Assembly: GCA_964386565.1 (NCBI GenBank)
Contig: CAYLRU010000012.1
Location: 1-64,000 of the forward strand
DNA from: CAYLRU01 sp964386565
Lineage (GTDB): Bacteria > Desulfobacterota > Desulfobacteria > Desulfobacterales > UBA5616
Reading direction: 5' to 3'
Length of the DNA stretch: 64,000 bases
In this document: piece after piece, positions 26,529-36,669 of the stretch
Layout of the letters: every line of letters starts with the position of its first letter
Numbering within the stretch: the first letter of the stretch is position 1
Notes under the pieces: generated by a model
What the model saw: the letters and a program-made list of their open reading frames with translations, nothing else
Database searches by the model: none
What the model was told of the DNA's origin: nothing
Position numbers and translations under genes: made by a program

Positions 26529-29291
26529 ATGAACGAGAGAATCATCATCATTAACGGTAACGAATTTTCCTTTACACCGGGAGAAACCATACTGGATGTG
26601 GCCAAGCGGCACGACATCGATATCCCCACCCTTTGCTGGTTAAAAGGTGCTCCGCCCACCGGAACCTGCGGGGTCTGCATGGTGGAAATCGAGGGCGAAA
26701 GGGAACTGAAAAAAGCCTGTTCCACCGAAGCATCGGAAAACATGGTCGTGATGACCGAGACGCCGAGAGTTGTGAATGCACGGCGCTATGCCATACGGAA
26801 AATGCTGGAATCCGGCAACCACAATTGTGCGGTTCGCGGTGCGAGTATCGATGACTGGACTGATTTTCAACTCAGGGTGAATCGGGCTGATAAATGCGAC
26901 GACCTCTGTCCGGTTTGGGGGGACTGCCGACTTCAGGATCTGGCCTACCGATATCAGGTATCCGGTGATAATTTCGCATCACCCGGTGTTGAATTTCCCC
27001 TTGAGGACGCCAACCCCTTTATTGTCCGGGATTTTTCCAGGTGTATTTTATGCGGTCGCTGCGTTCAGGCCTGCAACGACATCCAGGTCAATGGTGCCAT
27101 CATGTTTCGTTCCGACGAAAAAAAGATCGTCACCGGAGAAACGGACAAGCCGCTGAAGGATTCCCAGTGTGTCTTTTGCGGGGAGTGCGTACAGGCGTGT
27201 CCCGTGGGGGCGCTTGTGGAAAAAGATACGCGTTATACCGTGCGACCGTGGGAAACGGAAAAAATCAGGACGACGTGCACATACTGCGGTGTGGGATGCC
27301 AGATTTATCTGCATGTGAAAGACGATAAAGTAGTCAAAGTGAGCGGTGTGACCGATGTTGCGCCCAATTATGGCAGCTTGTGTGTAAAAGGACGGTTCGG
27401 ATTCGATTTTGTCAATTCCGACAAACGGCTGACAGTACCCTTGATCAAGGAAAACGGAACCTTCCGGGAGGCCACGTGGGAAGAAGCATTTGATAAAGTC
27501 GCCGAGAGGCTGGGCCACATAAAGGAAACTTACGGATCGGACAGCATCGGGGTGTTGACGTCCGCCCGGGTGACCAATGAAGAAAACTATATCGTTCAGA
27601 AATTTGCCCGTGCTGTCTTGAAAACAAACAGTGTGGATCACTGCGCTCGTCTCTGACACAGCTCCACTGTGGTCGGTCTGGCCGCAGCATTCGGAAGTGG
27701 TGCAATGACCAACACCATTGCATGCATTCAAAAAGCCGATGTTATCCTGATTACCGGTTCCAATACCACGGAAAACCATCCGGTGCTTTCGAGTTATGTG
27801 AAGAGAGCGGTGAAATCCGGGAAAACCCGGTTGATCGTTGTTGATCCCCGGCGGGTCAAAATCTCCGCAATGGCCGATATTTACATCCGGCCCAATTTGG
27901 GAACGGATGTCGCATGGATAAACGGGATGATGCACGTGATCATCAAGGAAAAGCTTTATGCCGAAGATTATGTGCGGGAAAGAACCGTGGGCTTTGATGA
28001 ATTAAAGCAGACAGTGGAAAAATACACGCCCGAATACGTGGAAGGCATTACCGGTATACCGGCCTCGCAATTGATTGAGGCCGCAAGGCTTTATGCCGGA
28101 GCTGAAGCAGGGAATATCCTGTATTGCATGGGCATTACCCAGCATACCACCGGTACGGACAACGTCAAATCCCTGGCCAACCTGGCCATGTTATGCGGGA
28201 ATTTGGGAATCGAAGGCGGCGGTGTAAACCCCTTAAGAGGACAAAACAATGTTCAGGGCGCCTGTGACATGGGGGGGCTGCCCAATGTTTATACCGGTTA
28301 CCAGAGCGTTACGGATCCCGAAATTAAAAGGAAAATGGAGCAGGCCTGGGGCGTGACCGGGCTGTCGGACAAGGTAGGACTCAAGGTAACGGAGATGGTG
28401 CCCAAAGCCCATAGCGGGGAGGTTAAGGCGTTGTATATCGTGGGTGAAAATCCCCTGGTGTCTGATGCGGATTTGAATCATGTGGAAGCAAGCTTTAAAC
28501 ACCTGGAGTTTCTTGTGGTGCAGGATATTTTTATGAGCGAGACAGCGCAGCTTGCCGATGTGGTTCTGCCGTCAAAATGCTTTGCCGAGAAGGAAGGAAC
28601 GTTCTCAAACACCGAACGACGGGTGCAGCGGGTGAGAAAGGCGATAAATCCACCGGGCCAGGCCCTGGATGACTGGAAAATTATTTGCGAGATTTCAAAA
28701 CGTATGGGCTATGATATGACGTACACGGACGCCCGGTCCATCATGGAAGAAATTTCCCGTGTCACACCGTCTTACGGCGGTATCACCTATGATCGTATCG
28801 AAGATGAGGGGATTCAGTGGCCGTGCCCGAATACGGATCATCCCGGAACACCTGTTTTGCACGTGGGCCGGTTCACATCGGGCAGGGGCAAATTTCACGG
28901 CATTGAATGGAATGCGCCGGCGGAAATCGTCGATGAAACCTATCCCCTGTACCTGACCACGGGAAGGATCTTATATCACTATCATACCGGTACCATGACG
29001 ATGAAAACCGCGGGATTAAACGAACGGGCTCCCGAATGCTTTGTTGAGATATCTCCGACGGATGCGTCAAAATTCGGGCTTGACGACGGGGTTCGTGTCA
29101 ATATCGCATCCAGAAGGGGAGAAATCAACGCGAGAATAAACATATCCGAAAAAGCGGTGGACGGCACGGTATTTATTCCCTTTCATTTTGCCGAAGCAGC
29201 GGCAAACAAGCTCACCAATTCAGCCCTTGATCCCATTTCGGGAATTCCCGAGTACAAGGTCTGCGCCGTGAAAATCACCGCGACCCCTTAA
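26529..29291 (+). CDS. fdhA: Selenocysteine-containing formate dehydrogenase, catalytic subunit
   Basis: A 920-residue protein if UGA at 27654-27656 is read as selenocysteine (residue 376). From the N-terminus: a plant-type [2Fe-2S] domain (about 1-80), a NuoG-like Fe-S region (KCDDLCPVWGDC), two [4Fe-4S] ferredoxin motifs (CILCGRCVQAC, CVFCGECVQAC), the molybdopterin-enzyme [4Fe-4S] motif CTYCGVGC, then DHCARL-Sec-HSS and the molybdopterin domains through an MGD-binding C-terminus. The layout is that of NAD(P)- or ferredoxin-linked cytoplasmic enzymes. The frame continues unbroken after the UGA and a bSECIS hairpin follows. No beta subunit is adjacent. AAGGAGG precedes the ATG. Confidence 0.95.
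27654..27687 (+). promoter_or_regulatory. bSECIS element directing UGA to selenocysteine
   Basis: Directly after the UGA, 27667-27674 pairs with 27681-27687 (six pairs including one U-G, then a bulged U at 27673 and a closing C-G) around the loop GGUCUG (27675-27680). The loop sequence and the bulged U match the E. coli fdhF element that SelB binds, and the loop is 18 nt from the UGA. Confidence 0.9.
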
Positions 29292-29304
29292 CAGGAAGAT
29301 AACG

Positions 29305-29348
29305 AAAAAGCATCCGGTTTAAAGAAAACCTTAAACCGGATGCTTTTT
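29305..29348 (+). terminator. Rho-independent terminator after fdhA
   Basis: AAAAAGCATCCGGTTTAA and its exact complement form an 18-bp stem with an 8-nt loop, flanked by A and T runs. It lies only 14 nt before the next gene on the same strand. Confidence 0.93.
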
Positions 29349-29362
29349 ATTTTTTAATCACC

Positions 29363-30361
29363 ATGGCCGGGAAACGCAAAAAAATAATTCGGGCACTGGG
29401 CCTTTGTTCCGGCGGGCTTGACAGCATGTTGTCGGCCCTTGTCCTGAAAGGTCAGGGAATCGAAGTGGAATGGATCAGCTTTGAAACGCCGTTTTTCTCT
29501 TCCGCCAGGGCAAGGGAAGCGTCCCGTCAACTGGATATTCCCCTGACGGTGGAAGATATTACCCACACCTACGTGGACATGCTGAGAAACCCTCCTGCCG
29601 GATACGGAAAAAACATGAACCCGTGTATGGACTGCCACAGCCTGATGTTCAATCTGGCCGGGAAAATCATGAAAAAGAAGGGTTTCTGCTTCCTGTTCAG
29701 CGGCGAGGTGCTGGGCCAACGGCCCATGAGCCAGACCCAATCTTCCCTGCGTTACGTGGAAAAACACTCCGGATATGACGGATATATTCTTCGTCCCTTA
29801 AGCGCCCGTCTCCTTCCTGAGACGGTGCCGGAAAAAAACGGCTGGGTGAACAGGGATCTGCTGCTTGATTTCAGGGGCCGGTCACGAAAGCCGCAGATGA
29901 CCCTGGCTGAGAAATACAATATATCCGATTATCCATCTCCGGCAGGGGGGTGCCTTCTGACGGACAAGGGGTTTTCTCATCGGCTGAAAGATCTTTTTGA
30001 ACACAACAAAGATGTCTCCCGGACCGACCTGGAGCTTTTAAAACACGGCCGTCATATTCGGTTCAACAAGAGGGTAAAAATTATCGTCGGCCGGACCCGC
30101 GATGACAATATGCAGATTCTTGGTCATGTCGACGTCAACAGAGACGTTTTGATCAAACTAAAGAGCCTGCCAGGTCCCACGGTGTTGTTGCCCCGGGGGG
30201 GAGGCAGGGATGCGACGATCCTGGCGGCATCCATCTGTGCGGGATATGCAAAGGCGCCGGAAGGGCTGCCCGTAGATGCCTTGGTGCAAAGTCCCCGGGG
30301 AAAAGAGACGTTGACGGTGATTGCCGTACCTCCTAAAGATATCCGTCACATGCTCATTTAA
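29363..30361 (+). CDS. PP-loop ATPase, MnmA/ThiI-like tRNA thiolation protein
   Basis: A 332-residue protein with the PP-loop SGGLDS at residues 16-21 for ATP adenylation, a CMDC pair (Cys88, Cys91) and a later GGC (Cys197). This pattern resembles the catalytic cysteines of MnmA, so sulfur transfer to tRNA uridine is the likely activity. The C-terminal third is different from true MnmA. Its start lies 14 nt after the fdhA terminator with no ribosome site visible. The last 8 nt overlap the convergent rlmN gene. Confidence 0.75.
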   Translation: MAGKRKKIIRALGLCSGGLDSMLSALVLKGQGIEVEWISFETPFFSSARAREASRQLDIPLTVEDITHTYVDMLRNPPAGYGKNMNPCMDCHSLMFNLAGKIMKKKGFCFLFSGEVLGQRPMSQTQSSLRYVEKHSGYDGYILRPLSARLLPETVPEKNGWVNRDLLLDFRGRSRKPQMTLAEKYNISDYPSPAGGCLLTDKGFSHRLKDLFEHNKDVSRTDLELLKHGRHIRFNKRVKIIVGRTRDDNMQILGHVDVNRDVLIKLKSLPGPTVLLPRGGGRDATILAASICAGYAKAPEGLPVDALVQSPRGKETLTVIAVPPKDIRHMLI

Positions 30362-31406
30362 GGTGTATTTTTTTTGTCCGCAACTGGCCGCAGGCCGCCA
30401 TGATGTCTTCTCCCTTGCTTTTCCGGATAATTGCCGTGTAATTGCTGTTGAGCAAAATGTCCTGAAATTTTAATATCACGGATTCGTCCGGGCGCTTGAA
30501 GTCGGACCCTGGATGGGCGTTAAAGGGGATGAGGTTGATTTTTGCCCTGATGGACCGCAGCAGCTTCGCAAGACGTTTCGCATCTTCGGTTGTATCATTG
30601 ACGTCTTTGATGAGGATATATTCAAATGTGATTCGGCGGCGGTGGGGTAATGGATATTGCCGGCATGCTTCCATCAAACGGTCAATGGGGTATTTTCGAT
30701 TGACGGGCATCAGCATATCTCGGGTCTCGTCATCAGCGGCATTTAGGGACACGGCCAGATTGACCGGCACGTCGCGGCCCAGATCGGCTATTTTCGGAAC
30801 GATCCCGGCGGTTGAAATCGTTACCCGCCGACTGGAATAGTTCAACCCGTAATCACTGTCAATCAGAGTGTTCACCGCGCTGACGACGTTTTCGTAATTG
30901 GCCAGGGGTTCGCCCATCCCCATGACAACAATGTTGGTCAGGCGTGAAGGGTCTGCCATCATGTTGACCGCATCACGGACTTGAGCAATGATCTCTCCTC
31001 TGGACAGATTCCGGATAAGTCCTCCCAGGGCGGTCTGGCAGAATTTGCATCCCTGGGCGCAGCCCACCTGGCTGGAGATGCACAGGGTATAGTGATTTTT
31101 TTCAGGGATTAATACGGTTTCAATATATTGTCCGTCCAGGAGTTGGAACAGGTATTTTATGGAACCATCAGCGGATTTCGCCATGTCGGCCACTGACAGA
31201 CGGCCGATGACAAACCGGTCGGCCAAAATGGACCGGAGGTCTTTTGCCAGGTCCGTCATGATATCAAATTCATCGGCCTGGTTAGAATAAATCCATTTGA
31301 AAATTTGTTTGGCCCGATAGGGTTTGAAACCTTTTTTCCCCAGCCAGAAAGACAATTCGTCCAGGGTCAAGTTTAAAATATCTGTTTGCAAAGCCTGTTT
31401 TTCCAA
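30354..31406 (-). CDS. rlmN: 23S rRNA (adenine-C2) methyltransferase RlmN
   Basis: A 350-residue radical SAM methylase. The cluster motif CxxxCxxC is Cys116, Cys120 and Cys123 in VGCAQGCKFC, and the C-terminal MAACGQL supplies the catalytic mono-methylated-intermediate Cys. It methylates A2503 of 23S rRNA and A37 of some tRNAs. The start is TTG 31406 with GGGAAAG about 10 nt upstream. It overlaps the PP-loop gene tail to tail by 8 nt. Confidence 0.95.
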   Translation of the reverse strand: MEKQALQTDILNLTLDELSFWLGKKGFKPYRAKQIFKWIYSNQADEFDIMTDLAKDLRSILADRFVIGRLSVADMAKSADGSIKYLFQLLDGQYIETVLIPEKNHYTLCISSQVGCAQGCKFCQTALGGLIRNLSRGEIIAQVRDAVNMMADPSRLTNIVVMGMGEPLANYENVVSAVNTLIDSDYGLNYSSRRVTISTAGIVPKIADLGRDVPVNLAVSLNAADDETRDMLMPVNRKYPIDRLMEACRQYPLPHRRRITFEYILIKDVNDTTEDAKRLAKLLRSIRAKINLIPFNAHPGSDFKRPDESVILKFQDILLNSNYTAIIRKSKGEDIMAACGQLRTKKIHLK

Positions 31407-31471
31407 ATTTTTTGTCTTTCCCGTGTCTGTAAAATGGTTATAACCGTATTTGTGAGGTTTTTAAAATATCC

Positions 31472-31500
31472 TTGACATAACATTGTTTTAATATTATTTT
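31472..31500 (+). promoter_or_regulatory. Promoter of the ffh-rpsP translation operon
   Basis: A perfect TTGACA at 31472-31477, a 17-nt spacer and TATTTT at 31495-31500, about 175 nt before ffh. The long untranslated leader shows no strong structure. Confidence 0.55.
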
Positions 31501-31676
31501 CAAGGATTTCCTAAATTTTTGTGCATATGGCAGGCAGCTGAAGCAGTAAAATGTGACAGCCGCGTGGGTATATTATTTTTGCTTTTTGGCTTGTAACCTG
31601 CTAAATTGCGTTAAATTAAAATCTTTAGGCCGTTTGCATCCAGGCACAAAGACGGCTGGTTTCGGGTTGATGATTT

Positions 31677-33008
31677 ATGTTTGACAATTTAAGCGATAAA
31701 CTGGATTCCATCTTCAGAAAACTTAAAGGCCGCGGTAAATTAACGGAAAAGAATATCGAGGACGGGTTGAAGGAAGTGCGAATGGCGCTTCTGGAAGCCG
31801 ATGTCCACTACCGCGTCGTAAAAAAGTTTATTGCCGACGTCAAAGACCGGGCTTTGGGCCAGGAAGTCATGAGAAGCCTCACACCGGGTCAGCAGGTTAT
31901 TAAAATCGTCAACGAGAAACTCACGGATCTCATGGGGTCGGCCCATGAAAAGCTGTCCCTTGCCGGGGCTGTTCCGGTTTCGGTAATGCTGGTCGGACTC
32001 CAGGGATCGGGTAAAACCACCACCGCCGGCAAGTTGGCCGTACTGTTAAGAAAACAGGGTCGAAAGCCGTACCTTGTACCGGCGGATGTTTATCGGCCCG
32101 CTGCCATCGACCAACTGACAAAGCTGGGCCAACAGTTGAATGTGCCGGTGTTTCCGTCCCATGGGGATATGGACCCGGTTGAAATATGCAGTAATGCCAG
32201 GGTGGCGGCCCATAAGGACGGATGTGACACGCTGCTTCTGGATACTGCGGGTCGGTTGCATATTGACGGCGAATTGATGGATGAGCTGGACCGTATCAAG
32301 AAAGCGGTCAGGCCTTCGGATATCCTGCTGGTGGCGGATGCCATGACAGGTCAGGATGCCGTGAATATCGCAAAGGCATTTGATGAAAAGCTCGATATCG
32401 GCGGTGTCGTACTCACCAAACTGGATGGGGATGCCCGTGGTGGTGCTGCGCTGTCCATAAAAGCGGTTACGAACAAGCCGATCAAGTTCGTGGGTGTCGG
32501 AGAAAAGCTCAACGATCTGGAGCCGTTTTATCCGGAACGAATGGCGTCAAAAATCCTGGGCATGGGGGACGTGTTGACCCTGATTGAGAAGGCCCAGGAA
32601 ATGGTGGATGCAAAAGAAGCGGCAGAACTTGAAAAAAGGTTAAGAAAGAGCGAATTTACGCTTGAAGACTTTCGAAACCAGATGGTTCAGGTACGAAAAA
32701 TGGGGTCCCTGTCGGATATGCTCGACATGATTCCCGGTATTGGGAAAATGAAGCAGCTTAAGAATTTCACCGTGGACGACAGGGAGTTGATTAAAATCGA
32801 GGCGATCATTAACTCGATGACCCCGGATGAGCGAAGAAAATATGCCATCATCAATGGAAGCCGACGAAAAAGGATTGCCAAAGGAAGCGGAACCAGTGTA
32901 CAAGATGTAAATAAATTACTGAAAAATTATGCTCAAGTCATAAAATTATTGAAAAAAATCAATAAAGGCGGCATGCGCGGGATGGGCCGAGGCATGTTGC
33001 CGTTTTAA
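31677..33008 (+). CDS. ffh: Signal recognition particle protein Ffh
   Basis: A 443-residue SRP GTPase with the N-domain, the G-domain loop GLQGSGKTT, DTAGR and TKLDGDARGG motifs, and a C-terminal Met-rich M-domain ending in GMRGMGRG for SRP RNA and signal peptide binding. It heads a typical ffh-rpsP-khpA-rimM-trmD-rplS cluster. No SRP RNA gene was found in the window. Confidence 0.98.
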   Translation: MFDNLSDKLDSIFRKLKGRGKLTEKNIEDGLKEVRMALLEADVHYRVVKKFIADVKDRALGQEVMRSLTPGQQVIKIVNEKLTDLMGSAHEKLSLAGAVPVSVMLVGLQGSGKTTTAGKLAVLLRKQGRKPYLVPADVYRPAAIDQLTKLGQQLNVPVFPSHGDMDPVEICSNARVAAHKDGCDTLLLDTAGRLHIDGELMDELDRIKKAVRPSDILLVADAMTGQDAVNIAKAFDEKLDIGGVVLTKLDGDARGGAALSIKAVTNKPIKFVGVGEKLNDLEPFYPERMASKILGMGDVLTLIEKAQEMVDAKEAAELEKRLRKSEFTLEDFRNQMVQVRKMGSLSDMLDMIPGIGKMKQLKNFTVDDRELIKIEAIINSMTPDERRKYAIINGSRRKRIAKGSGTSVQDVNKLLKNYAQVIKLLKKINKGGMRGMGRGMLPF

Positions 33009-33021
33009 GGAGAAAGGACAT

Positions 33022-33279
33022 ATGGCAGTTAAAATCAGGTTGGCCAGACACGGCGCAAAAAAACGACCGTTTTATCGCATCGTTGTTGCGGACGTTGAAT
33101 CGCCGAGGGATGGAAGATTTTTGGAAATAGTTGGCACCTATAACCCGTTGAAAGAACCTGCTGAAGTTATGGTGAAGGATGAACGGGTTGATTATTGGAT
33201 AAAGCAGGGCGCTATTCCGACTGATACGGTAAAGAGCCTGTTAAAAAAAGAAGGATTTTTTGCCAAGTCTGCCGAGTAG
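33022..33279 (+). CDS. rpsP: 30S ribosomal protein S16
   Basis: An 85-residue protein with the S16 opening VKIRLARHGAKKRPFYRIVVAD and a Lys-rich tail. AAGGAG precedes the ATG, 13 nt after ffh. Confidence 0.98.
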   Translation: MAVKIRLARHGAKKRPFYRIVVADVESPRDGRFLEIVGTYNPLKEPAEVMVKDERVDYWIKQGAIPTDTVKSLLKKEGFFAKSAE

Positions 33280-33324
33280 TGTCCGAACCCCTTATTCTCA
33301 ACAGCCGACAAAGGAGGCGGAGCT

Positions 33325-33555
33325 ATGAAAGAGCTGATCAAATATATTGCTCAGGCTTTAGTTGACAATCCGGAACAAGTAGAAGTTGCAGAAGTCGAGG
33401 GCAACCAGACTTCGGTTTTAGAGCTTAAAGTGGCAAAAGAGGATTTAGGGAAGGTAATCGGCAAACAGGGAAGAACTGCACGGGCCATGCGGACGATTTT
33501 ATCTGCTGCATCTGCCAAGGTCAAAAAACGGACTGTTTTGGAAATCGTAGAATGA
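33325..33555 (+). CDS. khpA: KH-domain RNA-binding protein KhpA
   Basis: A 76-residue single KH domain with the RNA-binding loop IGKQG and KVKKRTVLEIVE at the end. KhpA proteins form dimers and bind many RNAs; the position between rpsP and rimM is the conserved one. AAAGGAGG lies before the ATG. Confidence 0.95.
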   Translation: MKELIKYIAQALVDNPEQVEVAEVEGNQTSVLELKVAKEDLGKVIGKQGRTARAMRTILSAASAKVKKRTVLEIVE

Positions 33556-33559
33556 TCCA

Positions 33560-34072
33560 GTGGACAAGGATGATCTTTTAGCCATTGGAAGGATTGCCGG
33601 TGTTCATGGTATTAAAGGCAGCCTGAAAATATTTTCATATGCCGAAACACTGGCCGGCGTTCAGAAGGATGGGTCTGTCCTCATTCGCCATCCATCGGGA
33701 AGAGAAAAGGTCTACGGGATAAACTGGGTCCGACCTTACAAAAAAGGAGCCCTTTTATCCCTGCATGGGGTGACGGATCGCAACCATGCCGAAGAATTGA
33801 TCGGCGGAGAATTACTGATAAGCAAACATGATTTGCCCGGGCTTGAAGACGGGACTTTCTACTGGTTTGATTTAATCGGCATGTTGGTTCATGATGACGA
33901 TAACCGGTTGATCGGTCGGGTGGAATCGATTATTGAGACCGGAAGCAATGATGTGTACGTTGTAAAAGATGAAAAAGGAAAGGAAACACTGATCCCGGCA
34001 CTGGTGTCAGTGGTTCTGAATGTGGATTTGGAAAACCAGACCATGCGGGTAAAATTACCGGATGGTTTATAA
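33560..34072 (+). CDS. rimM: Ribosome maturation factor RimM
   Basis: A 170-residue protein with the N-terminal RimM domain (GRIAGVHGIKGSLKIFSY) and the C-terminal PRC barrel (FYWFDLIGM). It helps assemble the 30S head near S19. The start is GTG 33560, 4 nt after khpA. Confidence 0.95.
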   Translation: MDKDDLLAIGRIAGVHGIKGSLKIFSYAETLAGVQKDGSVLIRHPSGREKVYGINWVRPYKKGALLSLHGVTDRNHAEELIGGELLISKHDLPGLEDGTFYWFDLIGMLVHDDDNRLIGRVESIIETGSNDVYVVKDEKGKETLIPALVSVVLNVDLENQTMRVKLPDGL

Positions 34073-34089
34073 TTTTTGGCAGGTTCAGG

Positions 34090-34878
34090 ATGTATTTCAT
34101 TGCCTTGACGATTTTTCCGGAAATGTTTGAATCTTTCTGGAGATACGGAATCATCAGAAGGGCGATTGAAGATAAAAAAATAGCTGCTTTTGCATTAAAT
34201 ATCAGGGATTTTACAGAAGACAAACACCGGACCACCGACGACCGGCCCTATGGCGGCGGGTGCGGAATGGTCATGAAGCCGGAGCCGTTGGCCGGTGCCA
34301 TCCGAAGAGCTGAGGAAATTGCCGGAAATTCCCGGAAGGTCCTGTTGACACCCCAGGGAAGGATGTTCGATCAGCAGATGGCGGTCGAGCTTGCAAAGGA
34401 AGATGCTTTGATTCTGATATGCGGCCGTTACGAAGGGGTTGATGAAAGAATCTGCTACGATTTTGTGGATGATGAAATTTCCATGGGGGATTTTATCTTA
34501 ACCGGAGGAGAGTTGCCCGCCATGATGATGATAGAGGCCGTAACCCGGCTCATACCGGGTGCCCTCGGTGGTGAAGATTCGGCTCGAAACGATTCTTTTG
34601 CAGATAACCTGCTGGAACATGCCCATTATACGCGGCCCCGGGTTTTTAATGGAAATGAAATACCGGATGTACTGTTTTCCGGAAACCACGGCGCTATTGC
34701 ACAATGGCGGCATGAATCATCGATGATTCGAACATTTCTAAAACGAAAGGATCTTTTGGAAAAAAGGGCGTTAAGCCCTCTGGAAATCCAAATTTTGAAA
34801 AAGTGGCGACTTGATATCGAACGAATCATACAAGCCCAGGCTGTATGTGGCACTGACGCATTATCCGGTGGTGAATAA
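34090..34878 (+). CDS. trmD: tRNA (guanine-N1)-methyltransferase TrmD
   Basis: A 262-residue SPOUT knot methylase making m1G37 in tRNA. The typical motifs are present: RPYGGGCGMVMKPEPL, LICGRYEGVDERI and SMGDFILTGGELPAM. Its 3' end overlaps the next frame by 68 nt if that gene starts at TTG 34811. Confidence 0.97.
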   Translation: MYFIALTIFPEMFESFWRYGIIRRAIEDKKIAAFALNIRDFTEDKHRTTDDRPYGGGCGMVMKPEPLAGAIRRAEEIAGNSRKVLLTPQGRMFDQQMAVELAKEDALILICGRYEGVDERICYDFVDDEISMGDFILTGGELPAMMMIEAVTRLIPGALGGEDSARNDSFADNLLEHAHYTRPRVFNGNEIPDVLFSGNHGAIAQWRHESSMIRTFLKRKDLLEKRALSPLEIQILKKWRLDIERIIQAQAVCGTDALSGGE

Positions 34879-35389
34879 GAATGGGGACACCATCGCATCG
34901 GCGGTAACCAGTCTGGATATCCATGATATTTCAAGGGCTGCAAAAACATATGGTGTGAGTCTGTTTTATGTGGTCACACCCCTTGAAGATCAGATAGCCC
35001 TGATTAACAGGATTGTCAGTCACTGGACCACCGGTGCGGGTTCCTTGTACAATGAATTGAGAAAACAGGCGCTGGACCTGATAAGGATTGAAGATTCCCT
35101 GGAATCGGTAAAACGTCATATTGCCGGTTTCGGCCATGGCACCCCGAAAATGGTGGTTACATGCGCCCGGTATTTTGATGAAAGCATTGATTATGACCGG
35201 ATGAAAGCCGGGTTGAAAACCGGAGCGCCTTATCTGCTGGTGTTTGGAACGGCGTGGGGATTGGCTGAATCGTTGTTGCGGTCTGCGGATTATATCCTGG
35301 AACCCATTGGGAAAAACAGCGATTACAACCATCTTTCCGTTCGCAGTGCCGTTGCGATCATTTTGGATCGTCTTTTGGGTGGGCGTTAA
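34811..35389 (+). CDS. SPOUT-type RNA methyltransferase-like protein (COG4752 type)
   Basis: A protein of about 180-192 residues with the opening LYVALTHYPVVNKNG, a T-SLD-HDISR-A-TYG pattern and a late YLLVFGTAWGL, the SPOUT-like family typically placed between trmD and rplS in deltaproteobacteria. Its RNA target is unknown to me. The frame is open from TTG 34811, inside trmD; GTG 34847 would remove the first 12 residues and reduce the overlap. Translational coupling to trmD is likely. Confidence 0.8.
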   Translation: MISNESYKPRLYVALTHYPVVNKNGDTIASAVTSLDIHDISRAAKTYGVSLFYVVTPLEDQIALINRIVSHWTTGAGSLYNELRKQALDLIRIEDSLESVKRHIAGFGHGTPKMVVTCARYFDESIDYDRMKAGLKTGAPYLLVFGTAWGLAESLLRSADYILEPIGKNSDYNHLSVRSAVAIILDRLLGGR

Positions 35390-35669
35390 ATAAGATGGCA
35401 TAGCAAAAAGCCGGGTGACAACTTTTTTTCCGGGGTTTTATGTTTTAAGCAACAGGTATCCTGTTAATTTTTTTTAATTTTAATACTTAAAACCTGATAA
35501 TCCGGCTTTTTTGCGAATTCATCAAATAGAAACCATTTTATTTTTAAGAAGAGCTATTTTTTAGTTGACTTGAAAATCGTATGATTTAAAAAGAAAGCTC
35601 TTAAAAGCGAATCGGTGGAATAAATGATCCTGAGTCGTGAAGAAAAAAATGAGCGGGAGAATACATAAC

Positions 35670-36017
35670 ATGAAGGTTATAGATCAGTTCGGAAAAGAAA
35701 TGATGCGCCTTGATCACCCGAATTTCGTTCCGGGGGATACGATTAAGGTCCATGTTAAGATAAAGGAAGGGGATAAAGAGCGTATCCAGATTTTTCAGGG
35801 TGTCGTTATCGGTAAAAAGAACAATGGCGCAAATTCGACGTTTACCGTCCGAAAGGTTTCTTACGGTGTGGGGGTTGAAAGGGTTTTTATGACGCATTCT
35901 CCCATTATCGATAAAATAGAGGTGGTTACACGGGGACGTGTCCGCCGGGCCAAAATTTATTACCTGCGTAAATTGAGGGGTAAAGCAGCCCGGATAAAAG
36001 AGCGTCGGTTAAACTAA
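35670..36017 (+). CDS. rplS: 50S ribosomal protein L19
   Basis: A 115-residue protein with PGDTIKVHVKIKEGDKERIQIFQGVVI and VERVFMTHSP, the L19 core. ATG 35670 gives the usual length; GTG 35637 and ATG 35649 are longer alternatives in the same frame. A 280-nt leader precedes it, so it may have its own promoter in addition to read-through. Confidence 0.95.
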   Translation: MKVIDQFGKEMMRLDHPNFVPGDTIKVHVKIKEGDKERIQIFQGVVIGKKNNGANSTFTVRKVSYGVGVERVFMTHSPIIDKIEVVTRGRVRRAKIYYLRKLRGKAARIKERRLN

Positions 36018-36037
36018 GAGACCGGATCGGTAATACC

Positions 36038-36646
36038 ATGGGAACGGACCTGTGGGCATTTGAAAAACAAGCCCTGGCAGCGGGTTATTCCAAAATTGCA
36101 GGTATAGATGAGGCCGGCCGAGGACCTTTGGCCGGCCCTGTTGTTTCGGCCGCAGTCATATTGCCGCAATCCTTTTCAATTTCCCATATCACGGATTCCA
36201 AGAAACTTACCCCGAAGAAACGGGATTATCTGTACGACAAGATTTACGAGCGGGCTGAATCCGTTGGAATCGGAATCATTGACGCAAATGAAATTGACCG
36301 GATCAATATTTTGAATGCATCCCTTCTCTCCATGTCCATATCGGTCAGAAATTTATCCCCGGTTCCGGACTTCCTTTTGATTGACGGCACTTTTCCCATC
36401 AGCACGGCATTGCCCCAGAAACCGGTTCCAAAAGGGGATTTGCTCAGTATTTCAGTGGCTTCCGCCTCAATTATTGCCAAGGTGACCCGGGACCGGCTCA
36501 TGAAAAGGTATCATGAAGATTATCCCCAGTATGGATTTGATAAACATAAAGGATATCCCACCCGGGCCCACAAGGAAGCGATTCGAAAAAATGGATGCTG
36601 TTTCATTCATCGAAAAAGTTTTAAGGGTGTTAAAGAATATCTGTAA
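36038..36646 (+). CDS. rnhB: Ribonuclease HII
   Basis: A 202-residue enzyme that removes RNA from RNA-DNA hybrids. GIDEAGRGPLAGPVV carries the first Asp-Glu pair, and LLIDG plus the downstream Asp complete the metal site. It follows rplS by 20 nt, the usual place. Confidence 0.96.
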   Translation: MGTDLWAFEKQALAAGYSKIAGIDEAGRGPLAGPVVSAAVILPQSFSISHITDSKKLTPKKRDYLYDKIYERAESVGIGIIDANEIDRINILNASLLSMSISVRNLSPVPDFLLIDGTFPISTALPQKPVPKGDLLSISVASASIIAKVTRDRLMKRYHEDYPQYGFDKHKGYPTRAHKEAIRKNGCCFIHRKSFKGVKEYL

Positions 36647-36669
36647 CACCAATTTGCCGGAGATCAAAG

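Noticed and set aside
27654..27656. Premature stop or frameshift in the formate dehydrogenase gene
   Set aside because: The UGA is at the known Sec position, the frame is kept and a bSECIS follows.
27048..27935. 295-codon open frame on the minus strand across fdhA
   Set aside because: Antisense to a conserved gene, with Pro/His/Gly-rich content and no family motif.
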